DNA of 64,000 nt from Phyllobacterium brassicacearum. GTDB lineage: Bacteria > Pseudomonadota > Alphaproteobacteria > Rhizobiales > Rhizobiaceae. Position 1 is the first letter of the stretch. Each line of letters starts with the position of its first letter. Made by a program: the position numbers and the translations under genes. This document shows, one piece after another, positions 28,212-37,057 of the stretch. The stretch covers positions 1-64,000 of the forward strand of contig NZ_PGGO01000007.1 in the NCBI RefSeq assembly GCF_003010955.1, given 5' to 3'. The notes beneath the pieces were generated by a model. It worked only from the letters and a program-made list of their open reading frames with translations. It searched no databases and was not told the DNA's origin.

Positions 28212-29050
28212 CTGAAATCGTTGCACTCAAGAAAGCTGAACCTGAATTTACCCCGACCTTCAATAATGACCATGTCGAATGGTTGATGGAGGCGGTACAG
28301 CGCAATCGGTTCTTGCCCCGGCCCGATCCGGACAGCATTTTTGTAGGTGACGGCAATTTTCAGGCAGTCGGCGCAGAGTTTCTTGGCCATTTCATTCGCA
28401 AGGGCGGTGTACAGCCGGAGAGCCGCGTTCTTGATATCGGCTGTGGCATCGGGAGAATGGCCGTCCCACTGACCCAATATCTGGACCCGGCAAAGGGCAG
28501 TTATCGCGGCATTGATCCGGTGACCGGTGGTATCAACTGGTGCCAGCAGAAGATCAGCCCTGCATATCCCAACTTTGAGTTTCGTCATCTGGATATTGCC
28601 CACTCCCTTTACAATCCGAAGGGTGCCGTCAACGGTCTTGAGCTCAAGTTGCCATTTGAGAGTAGGCAGTTCGATTTCATCATCATGACGTCGGTTGTCA
28701 CTCATCTGCCGGATGAAGAAGTCAATGCTTACCTGCAAGAGGTGGAGCGTGTTCTTGCGCCGGGCGGGCGCTTGTTCATGACGGCATTTGTCGTTGATAA
28801 AACGGCACAGGAGAATGCTTTCAACAAGCGTGATGCCCGCCTCGGGTTTCAGCGCTACGACGAGGGTCCATGCTGGTTCGTTCCGGAATTACCTCCACTG
28901 GCGGCCGTAGGATTTGATGACGGGTTCCTGGACAACTCCCTGACACGCGCCGGATTGTCGATCACGACCAAATCACTTGGACACTGGCGCGGCGTTGCAT
29001 CTGACCACTATCAGGATCTTTTCATCGCCGAGTGCAAGGGGGACACGTGA
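28208..29050 (+). CDS. SAM-dependent methyltransferase
   Basis: 280 residues from a TTG that overlaps the preceding stop (TTGA) and has AAAGGAG upstream. Motif I is ESRVLDIGCGIGRMAVPL (about residues 74-91), followed by an acidic GIDPVTGGINWC and post-I RQFDFIIMTSVVTHLPDEEV, the class I fold. It probably methylates a sugar or a lipid-linked intermediate of the exopolysaccharide, but the substrate is not shown by sequence. The counterpart in S. meliloti would be WgeC/ExpE3. Confidence 0.85.
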   Translation: MTEIVALKKAEPEFTPTFNNDHVEWLMEAVQRNRFLPRPDPDSIFVGDGNFQAVGAEFLGHFIRKGGVQPESRVLDIGCGIGRMAVPLTQYLDPAKGSYRGIDPVTGGINWCQQKISPAYPNFEFRHLDIAHSLYNPKGAVNGLELKLPFESRQFDFIIMTSVVTHLPDEEVNAYLQEVERVLAPGGRLFMTAFVVDKTAQENAFNKRDARLGFQRYDEGPCWFVPELPPLAAVGFDDGFLDNSLTRAGLSITTKSLGHWRGVASDHYQDLFIAECKGDT

Positions 29051-30312
29051 TGGCCACCCGTGTACTCGTTGCCGCTCACAACCACCCTGCCCTGCACCCT
29101 GGCGGCACAGAGATTTTTGCCCATGATCTGTTTCGTGCCTACCAGCGGAAGGGATGCGAAGCTCTTTTTCTCGGCGCCACCAATCATATCCATCGCGAGG
29201 CGCGGCCAGGAACGAGTTTTCAGAGCATCGGCACAAATGGCGATGAAATTTTGCTTTGGTCTGGTCATTTCGACCGCTTCTTCATGAGTCAGGTCGACCT
29301 TTACGGGATCGTACCGGACATTGTCGAATTGTTACGCGATTTCCGGCCAGATATTGTCCATCTGCACCATTTGCTGCTTTTGGGCGCCGAGTTTCCCCAT
29401 ATCGTGCGCCGCACCCTGCCCGAATGCAGGATTGTCATGACTTTGCACGACTATTACCCCATCTGTCATCACGATGGATTGATGGTACGCACTGCAAACA
29501 AGGAATTGTGCCACGGTGCCAGCCCGGATCGATGCCACGCTTGTTTCAAGGACATCGCGCTTGACAAATTTGTCCTGCGCGAACGCCATCTGAAGTCCTT
29601 GTTGAGCACGGTGGATGGGTTCGTTTCGCCGAGTGAATTCCTGAAGCAACGCTATGTTGATTGGGGCCTTCCGGAGCAGTTGATCAACGTTATTCCTAAC
29701 GGACAACCCTCGCGGGCGTTAGCGAAGAAACCAGAGAGCCCAACGCGCAAGCGACCAGTCTTTGGTTATTTTGGTAACCTGAACCCCTGGAAGGGTACGA
29801 AGGTCTTGCTTGAAGCGGCGAAGCAGCTCATTTCGGAAGGCGCCGATTTCGAATTGCGTGTCCATGGCGCTGCTCCGTTCCAGAGCGAGAGTTTCATTGC
29901 CGATATTGATCGTCTTTTCGCCGAGACGTCGCCCAATGTGCAACGGCGTGGCGCGTACCGCCGGGAAGACATTGCGGAACTGATCGCAACGGTTGATTGT
30001 GCGATCATGCCTTCGATCTGGTGGGAAAACGCACCCTTGGTCATCCAGGAGGCGCAGGGACAAAACTGTCCGGTGATAACCAGTAACATTGGCGGCATGG
30101 CTGAGATGATCGAAAATGGCGTCAACGGGCTTACTGTTCCGCCAAATGATCCGCTGGCACTGGCGGCTGCCATGCGGCGTATCGCCGAGGATCCTGAATT
30201 GCGTCAGATTCTTTCACTTGGGGCCCGCCACCCCGATACCATCGACACGACTGCGGAGCGATATCTCGATCTGATCGAGACGCTACGCCCGCTGCGTGTT
30301 GAAGCAGCCTGA
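29050..30312 (+). CDS. GT4-like glycosyltransferase with Cys-rich insert (first of a pair)
   Basis: 420 residues; ATG 29050 overlaps the methyltransferase stop (TGATG). The N-terminus VLVAAHNHPALHPGGTEIFAHDLF has the GT-B glycine loop; the C-terminal half has GYFGNLNPWKGTKVLLEAA and the nucleotide-sugar-binding MPSIWWENAPLVIQEAQGQN. A segment around residues 150-175 reads CHHDGLMVRTANKELCHGAS then DRCHACF, with four or five conserved Cys. The gene at 33352 has the same arrangement, so the two arose by duplication. WgeD/ExpE4 in the S. meliloti order. Confidence 0.87.
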   Translation: MATRVLVAAHNHPALHPGGTEIFAHDLFRAYQRKGCEALFLGATNHIHREARPGTSFQSIGTNGDEILLWSGHFDRFFMSQVDLYGIVPDIVELLRDFRPDIVHLHHLLLLGAEFPHIVRRTLPECRIVMTLHDYYPICHHDGLMVRTANKELCHGASPDRCHACFKDIALDKFVLRERHLKSLLSTVDGFVSPSEFLKQRYVDWGLPEQLINVIPNGQPSRALAKKPESPTRKRPVFGYFGNLNPWKGTKVLLEAAKQLISEGADFELRVHGAAPFQSESFIADIDRLFAETSPNVQRRGAYRREDIAELIATVDCAIMPSIWWENAPLVIQEAQGQNCPVITSNIGGMAEMIENGVNGLTVPPNDPLALAAAMRRIAEDPELRQILSLGARHPDTIDTTAERYLDLIETLRPLRVEAA

Positions 30313-30319
30313 GAGGTAC

Positions 30320-31096
30320 ATGATGTCTATCGTGACAAACGTGTCGGCACAGGCGCCATCCAAGCCGAGTGCCATCCCTGAGCAAGACAATTCCAAGTCC
30401 AACAAGGCTGAGCCAATGAAAGGCCGCGTCGATGCCATCGATGACGGCCGGCTTTTCGGTTGGGCCTTCGATCCCGCTGCTCCGAACATGAGGCTGACCA
30501 TCCGCGTGCTTCTGGATGGAAAGCCGATAGCGGAAGCAATAGCGGACAAGGAGCGGCCTGATCTGAAACGTAGCGGTATCGGCGACGGTGGGCACGCATT
30601 TGATGTCATGCTGCCGCAATTCGCTACGATCCGTGCCGGTGAACTGGTCGTCATTGCAATCAATGGTGCAGGCGTAGAGCAAAGCTTGCGCGTTCCGAAG
30701 CCCGACGAACAGGCGGCCGAAGCACTCATAGCCGCTCCCATGACGCGGATTCTCGACAAGCTTGATATGTTGATGGCCGCTCAACGGCAACTGCAGGTCA
30801 ACCAGCGGTCGCTACAAAGGCCTGCGCCCGTCATCGACGCAGCCGGCAACGGGCCTGCCGTTGATCTGGTTGATATCAGTGGTTCGATCGAGGGCTTGCG
30901 TGGAGACGTCAATCAGCGTCTGACTGAGCTTGATGTTCATCTCATGCGCCTCGATGGCGTTGTGGCCGGGTTGGAGAAGCGCATAGAGGTTTTTCAGAAG
31001 CGGTCCAGCGGCGATATCAAGCCATTGTTCCTGTTGTTGTTTGTTCTGGTTGGCTTTGCCGCCGGAGCGCTCGTTTCAATATCGCTCCTTCCGTGA
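30320..31096 (+). CDS. Membrane-anchored protein with GW/DP beta module and coiled coil
   Basis: 258 residues from ATG 30320 (GAGAGG upstream). Residues 33-115 form one module: GRVDAIDDGRLFGWAFDP, then RPDL and GGHAFDVMLP. The centre (about 140-225) is heptad-rich and should form a coiled coil. A single C-terminal helix (KPLFLLLFVLVGFAAGALV) anchors it in the membrane with a very short tail. The tail anchor and coiled coil suggest a scaffold that holds the soluble glycosyltransferases at the membrane. Function unknown; position matches WgeE/ExpE5. Confidence 0.65.
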   Translation: MMSIVTNVSAQAPSKPSAIPEQDNSKSNKAEPMKGRVDAIDDGRLFGWAFDPAAPNMRLTIRVLLDGKPIAEAIADKERPDLKRSGIGDGGHAFDVMLPQFATIRAGELVVIAINGAGVEQSLRVPKPDEQAAEALIAAPMTRILDKLDMLMAAQRQLQVNQRSLQRPAPVIDAAGNGPAVDLVDISGSIEGLRGDVNQRLTELDVHLMRLDGVVAGLEKRIEVFQKRSSGDIKPLFLLLFVLVGFAAGALVSISLLP

Positions 31097-31114
31097 GTTC
31101 ATGGAGCGACCTAG

Positions 31115-33355
31115 ATGCTTCGAGACGAAAAAGACGTGCTGCCAGTGACGCGAACCGGTAAACCGCCCGAACGCCATCCAATGGTGATGGAAGGCGAGAT
31201 GGTGGTTGGCTGTCCTGTCGACGACACCCTTGTCCTCGCCCTGGGCATCGGAAGCATGACATCCGAACAGATCGCAGCGTTCCTCAATGGCGATCCGGCC
31301 ATGAGTATAAAGGTGACGCTTGTCACTTGGCCCCTCAAGGAACCCTCGCCCGCTGGTACGCACGGCTTCGTGGCGATCGTCCCCACCAACATCCTGCGCC
31401 GAGGCTCGCTGAAGACGATAATGTTCCAGCACAAGGCCAAGGCGATGCGTTACGCGTTTGCCAGTCGCGCCGCTTCGACAGGCGATCTGATCGCGATGAT
31501 CACCGATCTTGCCGGGTCCAATTTGCCGTCCGTTATCGATGGTCTGGTGGAAGGGCTGATTTCAGGACCGATTGGCCGCAAAAAACTCTCAGCAATCACA
31601 GTGCTGTTGCAGGCGGGTGCTCGGTCCGATGGCTGCATCGAGCTGATTGGCGGAAGCGATGAAGGTGAGATTTTCGTCCAGGGTTGGGCGCAGGATCTGA
31701 CGCCCTCAGTCACGCGGCTGTTGATCAGCGGCCGGACCCCTTCCCTTGCTGAATGCGCGATCAGCGTCTTTGCAAGACCCGATCTGAATGAGCAATCGTC
31801 TGGTTTTGCCGGCCTGTTGCTCGCAAATGAACGGGTCGAGCCAAACGACATCGAGCGTCTGTTGTTCCGCGGACGAAGGGGCTGGCGCTTTACTGAAGTC
31901 TACGACCGGCGGTTGATGGTGGGTTCACGGGAAACCCCCAGCCATGTAAGGGCAATTTTGCCCAAGGTGCGCAGTTCGACCGAAGTGCTCCTGCGCCTGC
32001 GTTCGGCGGCGAACCGGTTTGATGGGACGGAAACGGTCTCGAGCCTGCCGTTCCCCGTGCGCATGGGTATCGACAATGCCTACCGTGTAGAGGGAAGCGG
32101 CGTTCTTGTTTCCGGGTGGCTGCTTGATCCTGACAGCCATGTGGAGACCGTGAAGCTCCGCCGCCATCGCGGGGAGACACAATTAGACAGTAACTGGACA
32201 CGCGTGGATAGGCCGGACGTCACCCGCGAATTTGACAATCAGCCACCATTCAACGCAGGGCTCGATCCCAATCGGCATGCGCATGGTTTTGTGGCGTTTG
32301 CTCCCGAGCTTGAAGGCGACAGCACCGCGCCGTTTTATCTGGAACTCACCTTGAGCGACGCACGGCGTGCCTTCATGCCGCTGACGCCGACCAGGATCAC
32401 GTCGCGTGATGCAGTGGTTCGACAAATTCGCGCTATTGATCCAAACGCTTGGGCACTCCGTCACATTGTCGACCAGCAACTTGTGCCGCTGTTGCGTGGC
32501 GTCAGCCGGCCAGCGCCTGAGATATTTGGCGTTGTGGATTTGGGTGCGTTTGAGGAAGCCACCGGCCCCGCGCTCATAATCGGCGTCGATGAGCGCGTCG
32601 AAGAGATCGCTCCGCTCCTTGCCTTGCTCGCGCTTGATCCTGAAACCCGCGTTGCCCCGATCGTCATTGCTGCGTCAACGGAGATAATCGACCGCATAGG
32701 TGTACAGGTGCGCAGGCTGGCCGATTTCTACGGTCTGCGCTTGCGCCTAGTTTCAGCAAGTGGTTCGGAAGATCTTTATGACGCGTTGGAGGTGGGCGCT
32801 CGCGCCGTTTCGACAGACTGTGTTGTGTTCCTTGCGGCGTCGCTTCTGCCCCGGAGCGCAGGTTGGTTCCATAAATTGCTTGCTGCCTACGATGCGCGTA
32901 AGGACTGTGTATTGTCGCCTACTCTTGCGTATGAAGATGACTCAATCCGGTGGGCTGGTACGTGGGTCGCGGGTGCGCAATCCGATCGCGCCTTGATCAG
33001 CCGTTATGCCGGCTATCCCATCGATGCCGTTACGGGCATGGGAACGACGGAAGTCGCAACAGCGACGTTTGAATGTTGTGTTCTGCCAAGGAACGCGTTG
33101 TTCTCAGTCAACGGGTTCACGCGCGGATATCTTGGCACGCACGAAAAGGGTCTCGATCTAGGCTTGAAGCTCAAGCAGTCGGGCCTCAAGTCCTATTGGC
33201 TGCCCTCAGCCCAAATGCTGGGTTCCGACGATATTTCAGTTTCCGACAAGGCATCGACGATCGCCCTCATTGAAGGAATCGACCGCCAGGTGTTCGATGC
33301 AAGGTGGGCAAACATTCTCACACAAGCGCGCCCAGCGCCGGAGGTACCGGCATGA
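31115..33355 (+). CDS. Large protein with two GW/DP modules and a GT2-like C-terminus
   Basis: 746 residues. Module-like segments occur at about 173-220 (GEIFVQGWAQDLTPSVTRL, FARPDL) and 320-400 (VLVSGWLLDPDSHVETVKL, DRPDV, HAHGFVAFAP). The C-terminal 250 residues look like a GT2 domain: ALIIGVDERVEEIAPLLALL, STDCVVFLAASLLPRSAGW, SPTLAYEDDSIRWAG, and LGTHEKGLDLGLKLKQSG where GT2 enzymes have the E..D acceptor loop. The LNSDV-type DxD is replaced by LAASL, so it may be a non-catalytic or altered transferase. It resembles WgeF/ExpE6 by position. ATG 31115 has a GGAG eight bases away. Confidence 0.65.
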   Translation: MLRDEKDVLPVTRTGKPPERHPMVMEGEMVVGCPVDDTLVLALGIGSMTSEQIAAFLNGDPAMSIKVTLVTWPLKEPSPAGTHGFVAIVPTNILRRGSLKTIMFQHKAKAMRYAFASRAASTGDLIAMITDLAGSNLPSVIDGLVEGLISGPIGRKKLSAITVLLQAGARSDGCIELIGGSDEGEIFVQGWAQDLTPSVTRLLISGRTPSLAECAISVFARPDLNEQSSGFAGLLLANERVEPNDIERLLFRGRRGWRFTEVYDRRLMVGSRETPSHVRAILPKVRSSTEVLLRLRSAANRFDGTETVSSLPFPVRMGIDNAYRVEGSGVLVSGWLLDPDSHVETVKLRRHRGETQLDSNWTRVDRPDVTREFDNQPPFNAGLDPNRHAHGFVAFAPELEGDSTAPFYLELTLSDARRAFMPLTPTRITSRDAVVRQIRAIDPNAWALRHIVDQQLVPLLRGVSRPAPEIFGVVDLGAFEEATGPALIIGVDERVEEIAPLLALLALDPETRVAPIVIAASTEIIDRIGVQVRRLADFYGLRLRLVSASGSEDLYDALEVGARAVSTDCVVFLAASLLPRSAGWFHKLLAAYDARKDCVLSPTLAYEDDSIRWAGTWVAGAQSDRALISRYAGYPIDAVTGMGTTEVATATFECCVLPRNALFSVNGFTRGYLGTHEKGLDLGLKLKQSGLKSYWLPSAQMLGSDDISVSDKASTIALIEGIDRQVFDARWANILTQARPAPEVPA

Positions 33356-34677
33356 CAGAACAGCTTCGGGTTCTGGTGATTTCGCATGCCCATCCGAGCA
33401 TTTCGCTCGGCGGCGGTGAGATCGCATCATACAATCTGCACAAGGGGCTGAATACGCTGCCTGGCGTACAATCCGTGTACCTCGCTCGGGCGGGACATCC
33501 AATTCCGCGCCACGGCACAACGGCACTAATGAGTTTGCGACGCAGTAGCGATGAGATCCTCTTTCATGCGGATGATTACGATCATTTCTATTTATCCAAC
33601 AAGAATACGGATGAAATCCGTCGTGATCTGTTGCGGTTTGTCGGGGATTTCAATCCGCATGTTGTCCACTTCCACCATGTACTTGGCCTTGGCCTTGAGA
33701 CGCTCTACGCCATTCGTGAAGCGCTACCGGACACAGCTATCCTTGTGACGTTCCATGAGTATTTATCAATCTGCAACAATGACGGTCAAATGGTGAAAGC
33801 GGGCACTGCAAAGCTCTGCAATGAGGCATCACCAATCGATTGCCATGCGTGCTTCCCTGATATCCCGCCGGCACGCTTCCTTAAGCGGGAGCGGTTTGTC
33901 CGCGGTATGCTCGAACTTGCTGACGCCTTCGTTGCGCCAAGTGTGTTCCTGGCGAGGAAATATGCAGAATGGGGTCTCGATCCGAACAAGCTTAGCGTGA
34001 TGGAGAATGGAATCGCCATTGAGAGCGTGACGCCCCCGCGCGAACTTACAGGGCCCAAGCCGCGTCGCAATCGCTTCGCGTATTTTGGGCAGATAACGCC
34101 CTACAAGGGAATCGATGTCCTGATTGACGCGGTGTCGCGAGTACCGGAGGAAACATGGGGCGAGGATTCCCGCCTGATGATTTTCGGAGGGAATCTCGAA
34201 AAACAACCGCGTGAATTTCAAGAACGCATGGAGAAGTTGATCGAGGAAGCCGGTACGCGCGTAAGGTTCTACGGCGCTTATCAAAACACGGAAATGCCCC
34301 GTCTGATGCAATCAGTCGATTGGGTGGTGATGCCTTCGATTTGGTGGGAGAACTCGCCTATTGTGATTCAGGAGGCACTGCACCATCGCCGGCCCATCAT
34401 CTGTTCCAACATTGGCGGAATGGCGGAAAAGGTCCGCGATGGCCAGGACGGACTACATTTCCGCGTACGCAGTGCCGAAGATCTCGCGGATCGTTTTACG
34501 GAAGTCCTGAGCGATCCCCTTATCTGGGATCGGCTGCATAACGACATCCGCCAGCCAACAAATTATATCGACTGCGCTGAGGAGCACCTCGCGCTGTATA
34601 GCGACGTGCTCAAAGCCAGGCGCCAGCCACTCAACATCGCCGCGAGAACCGACGTCGTTCTTTCGCAAGCAAGCTGA
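33352..34677 (+). CDS. GT4-like glycosyltransferase with Cys-rich insert (second of a pair)
   Basis: 441 residues; ATG 33352 overlaps the previous stop (ATGA). It parallels the protein encoded from 29050: VLVISHAHPSISLGGGEIASYNL, FHEYLSICNNDGQMVKAGTA, CNEASPIDCHACFPDI, YFGQITPYKGIDVLIDAV, MPSIWWENSPIVIQEAL. Both keep the same Cys positions and the WWEN signature. Different loops suggest different acceptors, which would suit an alternating glucose/galactose polymer. Position matches WgeG/ExpE7. Confidence 0.87.
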   Translation: MTEQLRVLVISHAHPSISLGGGEIASYNLHKGLNTLPGVQSVYLARAGHPIPRHGTTALMSLRRSSDEILFHADDYDHFYLSNKNTDEIRRDLLRFVGDFNPHVVHFHHVLGLGLETLYAIREALPDTAILVTFHEYLSICNNDGQMVKAGTAKLCNEASPIDCHACFPDIPPARFLKRERFVRGMLELADAFVAPSVFLARKYAEWGLDPNKLSVMENGIAIESVTPPRELTGPKPRRNRFAYFGQITPYKGIDVLIDAVSRVPEETWGEDSRLMIFGGNLEKQPREFQERMEKLIEEAGTRVRFYGAYQNTEMPRLMQSVDWVVMPSIWWENSPIVIQEALHHRRPIICSNIGGMAEKVRDGQDGLHFRVRSAEDLADRFTEVLSDPLIWDRLHNDIRQPTNYIDCAEEHLALYSDVLKARRQPLNIAARTDVVLSQAS

Positions 34678-34716
34678 TCGTTTGTCAGCCTCTACCGCCA
34701 AAAGAAGGAAGACCTC

Positions 34717-35904
34717 ATGGCACGTGTACTCGTAATGATCCCATCTGGCGAGGTTTACGACCACGACTGCGTTCGCTGGTACCAATACGGCAATGTGCAG
34801 GGGAATATTGATCATTATCATAATATTGGGGACGCTTTCGTTTTCGACTCGTCCTTGAAATTGATGAATTACGACAAGCTGTCGGATTTGCCCATCATGA
34901 ACCCGAAGATGGAGCATATCGATCGCCTGCGCGAGGAATATGATTATGTGATCTTGCGTGGCTCCAACTATGTGCACCAACACATGGACTGGACCGATGC
35001 CGTGCCAGTTCTCAAGCGACTTGGTCTGCCGGTCGTCGCTTTCGGCATTGGAGCCCAGGCCCCAGTAAAAGGTCAGATCGAACTATCGGATGCAACCAAA
35101 GCCGTGCTCCGCGTCATGGCGGATTCTACCGTTTCTGTTGGCGTACGCGGGGCCTATTCGGCCCAGGTTCTCAACGATATTGGCATTCAGAATGTTCGTA
35201 TTATCGGCTGTCCAACTGCCTTCCGCCGCAACGACCCGAGTATGAAAATAGCGCTCCCCGCACTGGATGACGTACGCAAAGTGGGGGTCACAGTTCGCCG
35301 GGAAGTGTCGCCGACCTACGCGCAGAACATCGAGCGCTATCTCACGTCTCAACGCGACCTCATCAAGAGCATGGCGAGCCGCTTTGACGCGACTCTCATG
35401 GCTCAGGGCGAAGTCGAAGAAAAGAAATTGGTCTTTGGCACAGAGCAGCAAAAGGAAGAAGCGATTGCAGCACTGAAGGCAAACCAGTGGGCCTCGGACT
35501 GGTTCCTCGACGAGACGGTCGAAAAACTCTATCGTGAACGTCTCTTCTACTCCGACGTCGTTGCTGATTATGAAAACCTGGTCAAATCCAAGGATTTGGT
35601 TCTCGGCTACCGGCTGCACGGCAATCTGATGGCGCTGGCGAATGGGGTACCATCGATCTATTTCACTTACGACAGCCGCACTGCCGAGTTTGCCGAGACC
35701 TATCAGATTCCCAGTTTCGATGTTTTTGGCGACAAGGTCTTCAGGCTGGAAGATTACTGGGATCAATCGTTGTTCGATAAATACAATAGCGCTTGGTCCG
35801 AGACCTATGGAGAGATGCACCGGTTCCTTACAGAAAACGGAGTCGATCACAAAATGGTTGAAGGCCGGCAGCGCGATTCGGATTCGGTGCGCCGGGTTGC
35901 TTAG
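34717..35904 (+). CDS. Polysaccharide pyruvyl transferase family protein (first of a pair)
   Basis: 395 residues with GAAGGAAGACCTC before the ATG. Family features are VILRGSNYV, VVAFGIGAQAP, VGVRGAYSAQVLNDIGIQNVRIIGCP and the conserved YRLHGNLMALANGVPSIYFTYDSR. The enzyme would attach a pyruvate ketal from phosphoenolpyruvate to the polymer's sugars, or it may be a GT-B-like relative with another job. The paralogue at 41801 shares all these motifs. It sits at the end of the first exopolysaccharide operon. Confidence 0.8.
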   Translation: MARVLVMIPSGEVYDHDCVRWYQYGNVQGNIDHYHNIGDAFVFDSSLKLMNYDKLSDLPIMNPKMEHIDRLREEYDYVILRGSNYVHQHMDWTDAVPVLKRLGLPVVAFGIGAQAPVKGQIELSDATKAVLRVMADSTVSVGVRGAYSAQVLNDIGIQNVRIIGCPTAFRRNDPSMKIALPALDDVRKVGVTVRREVSPTYAQNIERYLTSQRDLIKSMASRFDATLMAQGEVEEKKLVFGTEQQKEEAIAALKANQWASDWFLDETVEKLYRERLFYSDVVADYENLVKSKDLVLGYRLHGNLMALANGVPSIYFTYDSRTAEFAETYQIPSFDVFGDKVFRLEDYWDQSLFDKYNSAWSETYGEMHRFLTENGVDHKMVEGRQRDSDSVRRVA

Positions 35905-36040
35905 ACCGGATGTCTGACCGACGCTAAGATTTTCATGGGAGGAGTACAACACGACCGGGAGGGAATAAGCAAAATTCTTTAATTGGCAAAGGCCGTCTTC
36001 TTACAAACAATCCCCCAAACAGCGTTGCAGGAGTTTCCCC

Positions 36041-37057
36041 ATGACCGTTCTTGTTACAGGTGGCGCAGGTTATATAGGCAGCCACATGGTTCTCGCATTG
36101 AAAGACGCCGGCAGATCCGTTGTCGTCCTTGATGATCTGAGCTGCGGTTTCGCTTGGCTGGTGCCAGATGATGTTCCTTTTGTGCAGGGCGACATTGGTG
36201 ATCAGGGCTTGGTGCGCGACTTGATCCGCAGGCACAATATCACAGCAATCCTGCACTTTGCCGGCTCAATCGTGGTGCCGGATTCCGTGCGCGATCCGCT
36301 CTTCTATTATCGAAACAACACTGTGCAATCGCGAGCACTGATTGAGGCAGCCGTTGCCGAAGGAATAAAGCATTTCATTTTCTCCTCGACGGCAGCGGTC
36401 TACGGCGAACCGGAACGGACGCCAATCACGGAAGATATGCCTCACCAGCCGATCTCGCCTTATGGTACATCCAAACTGATGACGGAGTGGATGCTGCGCG
36501 ACGCCGCCATTGCCCATTCGGACTTCAACTATGTTGCGCTCCGTTATTTCAATGTAGCCGGCGCCGATCCGCAATTGCGTTCCGGTCAGTCGTTTCCGCG
36601 CGCAACTCATCTGATCAAGATCGCCAGCCAGGCGGCGACGGGCGAGCGCTCGCACATCGAGGTCTACGGTACTGATTATCCAACAGCCGATGGAACCTGT
36701 ATTCGAGACTACATCCATGTCAGCGATCTTGCTCAGGCGCATCTTTGTGCACTGAACTACCTCGAAGCCGGCGGCAAGAGTACAGCCGCCAATTGCGGAT
36801 ATGGTTACGGATATTCGGTGCTCGAGATCATCGATGCGGTCAAGCGGGTGTCCGGAGTTGACTTCCCGGTTCGCACAGCACCACGCCGCGCTGGCGATCC
36901 GGCTATCCTGGTGGCCGGAAATGAACGTGTCCGGAATCAATTTGGCTTTGTTCCAAGACGAGCCGATCTCGATCTGATCGTCGGGGATGCGTTGGCGTGG
37001 GAGCGTCAGCTGATCGACAAGCGTAACGACGAACCCGAAGAACGTATTGCTGTCTGA
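36041..37057 (+). CDS. galE: UDP-glucose 4-epimerase
   Basis: 338 residues. An extended short-chain dehydrogenase with NAD-binding TGGAGYIGSH, catalytic Ser in FSSTAAVYG and Tyr-Lys in YGTSKLMTEW (about 146-150). Interconverts UDP-glucose and UDP-galactose and so supplies galactose for the exopolysaccharide. Rhizobial homologues are called exoB. GCAGGAG precedes the ATG. The 137-base gap before it, with no obvious terminator, leaves open whether it has its own promoter. Confidence 0.93.
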   Translation: MTVLVTGGAGYIGSHMVLALKDAGRSVVVLDDLSCGFAWLVPDDVPFVQGDIGDQGLVRDLIRRHNITAILHFAGSIVVPDSVRDPLFYYRNNTVQSRALIEAAVAEGIKHFIFSSTAAVYGEPERTPITEDMPHQPISPYGTSKLMTEWMLRDAAIAHSDFNYVALRYFNVAGADPQLRSGQSFPRATHLIKIASQAATGERSHIEVYGTDYPTADGTCIRDYIHVSDLAQAHLCALNYLEAGGKSTAANCGYGYGYSVLEIIDAVKRVSGVDFPVRTAPRRAGDPAILVAGNERVRNQFGFVPRRADLDLIVGDALAWERQLIDKRNDEPEERIAV

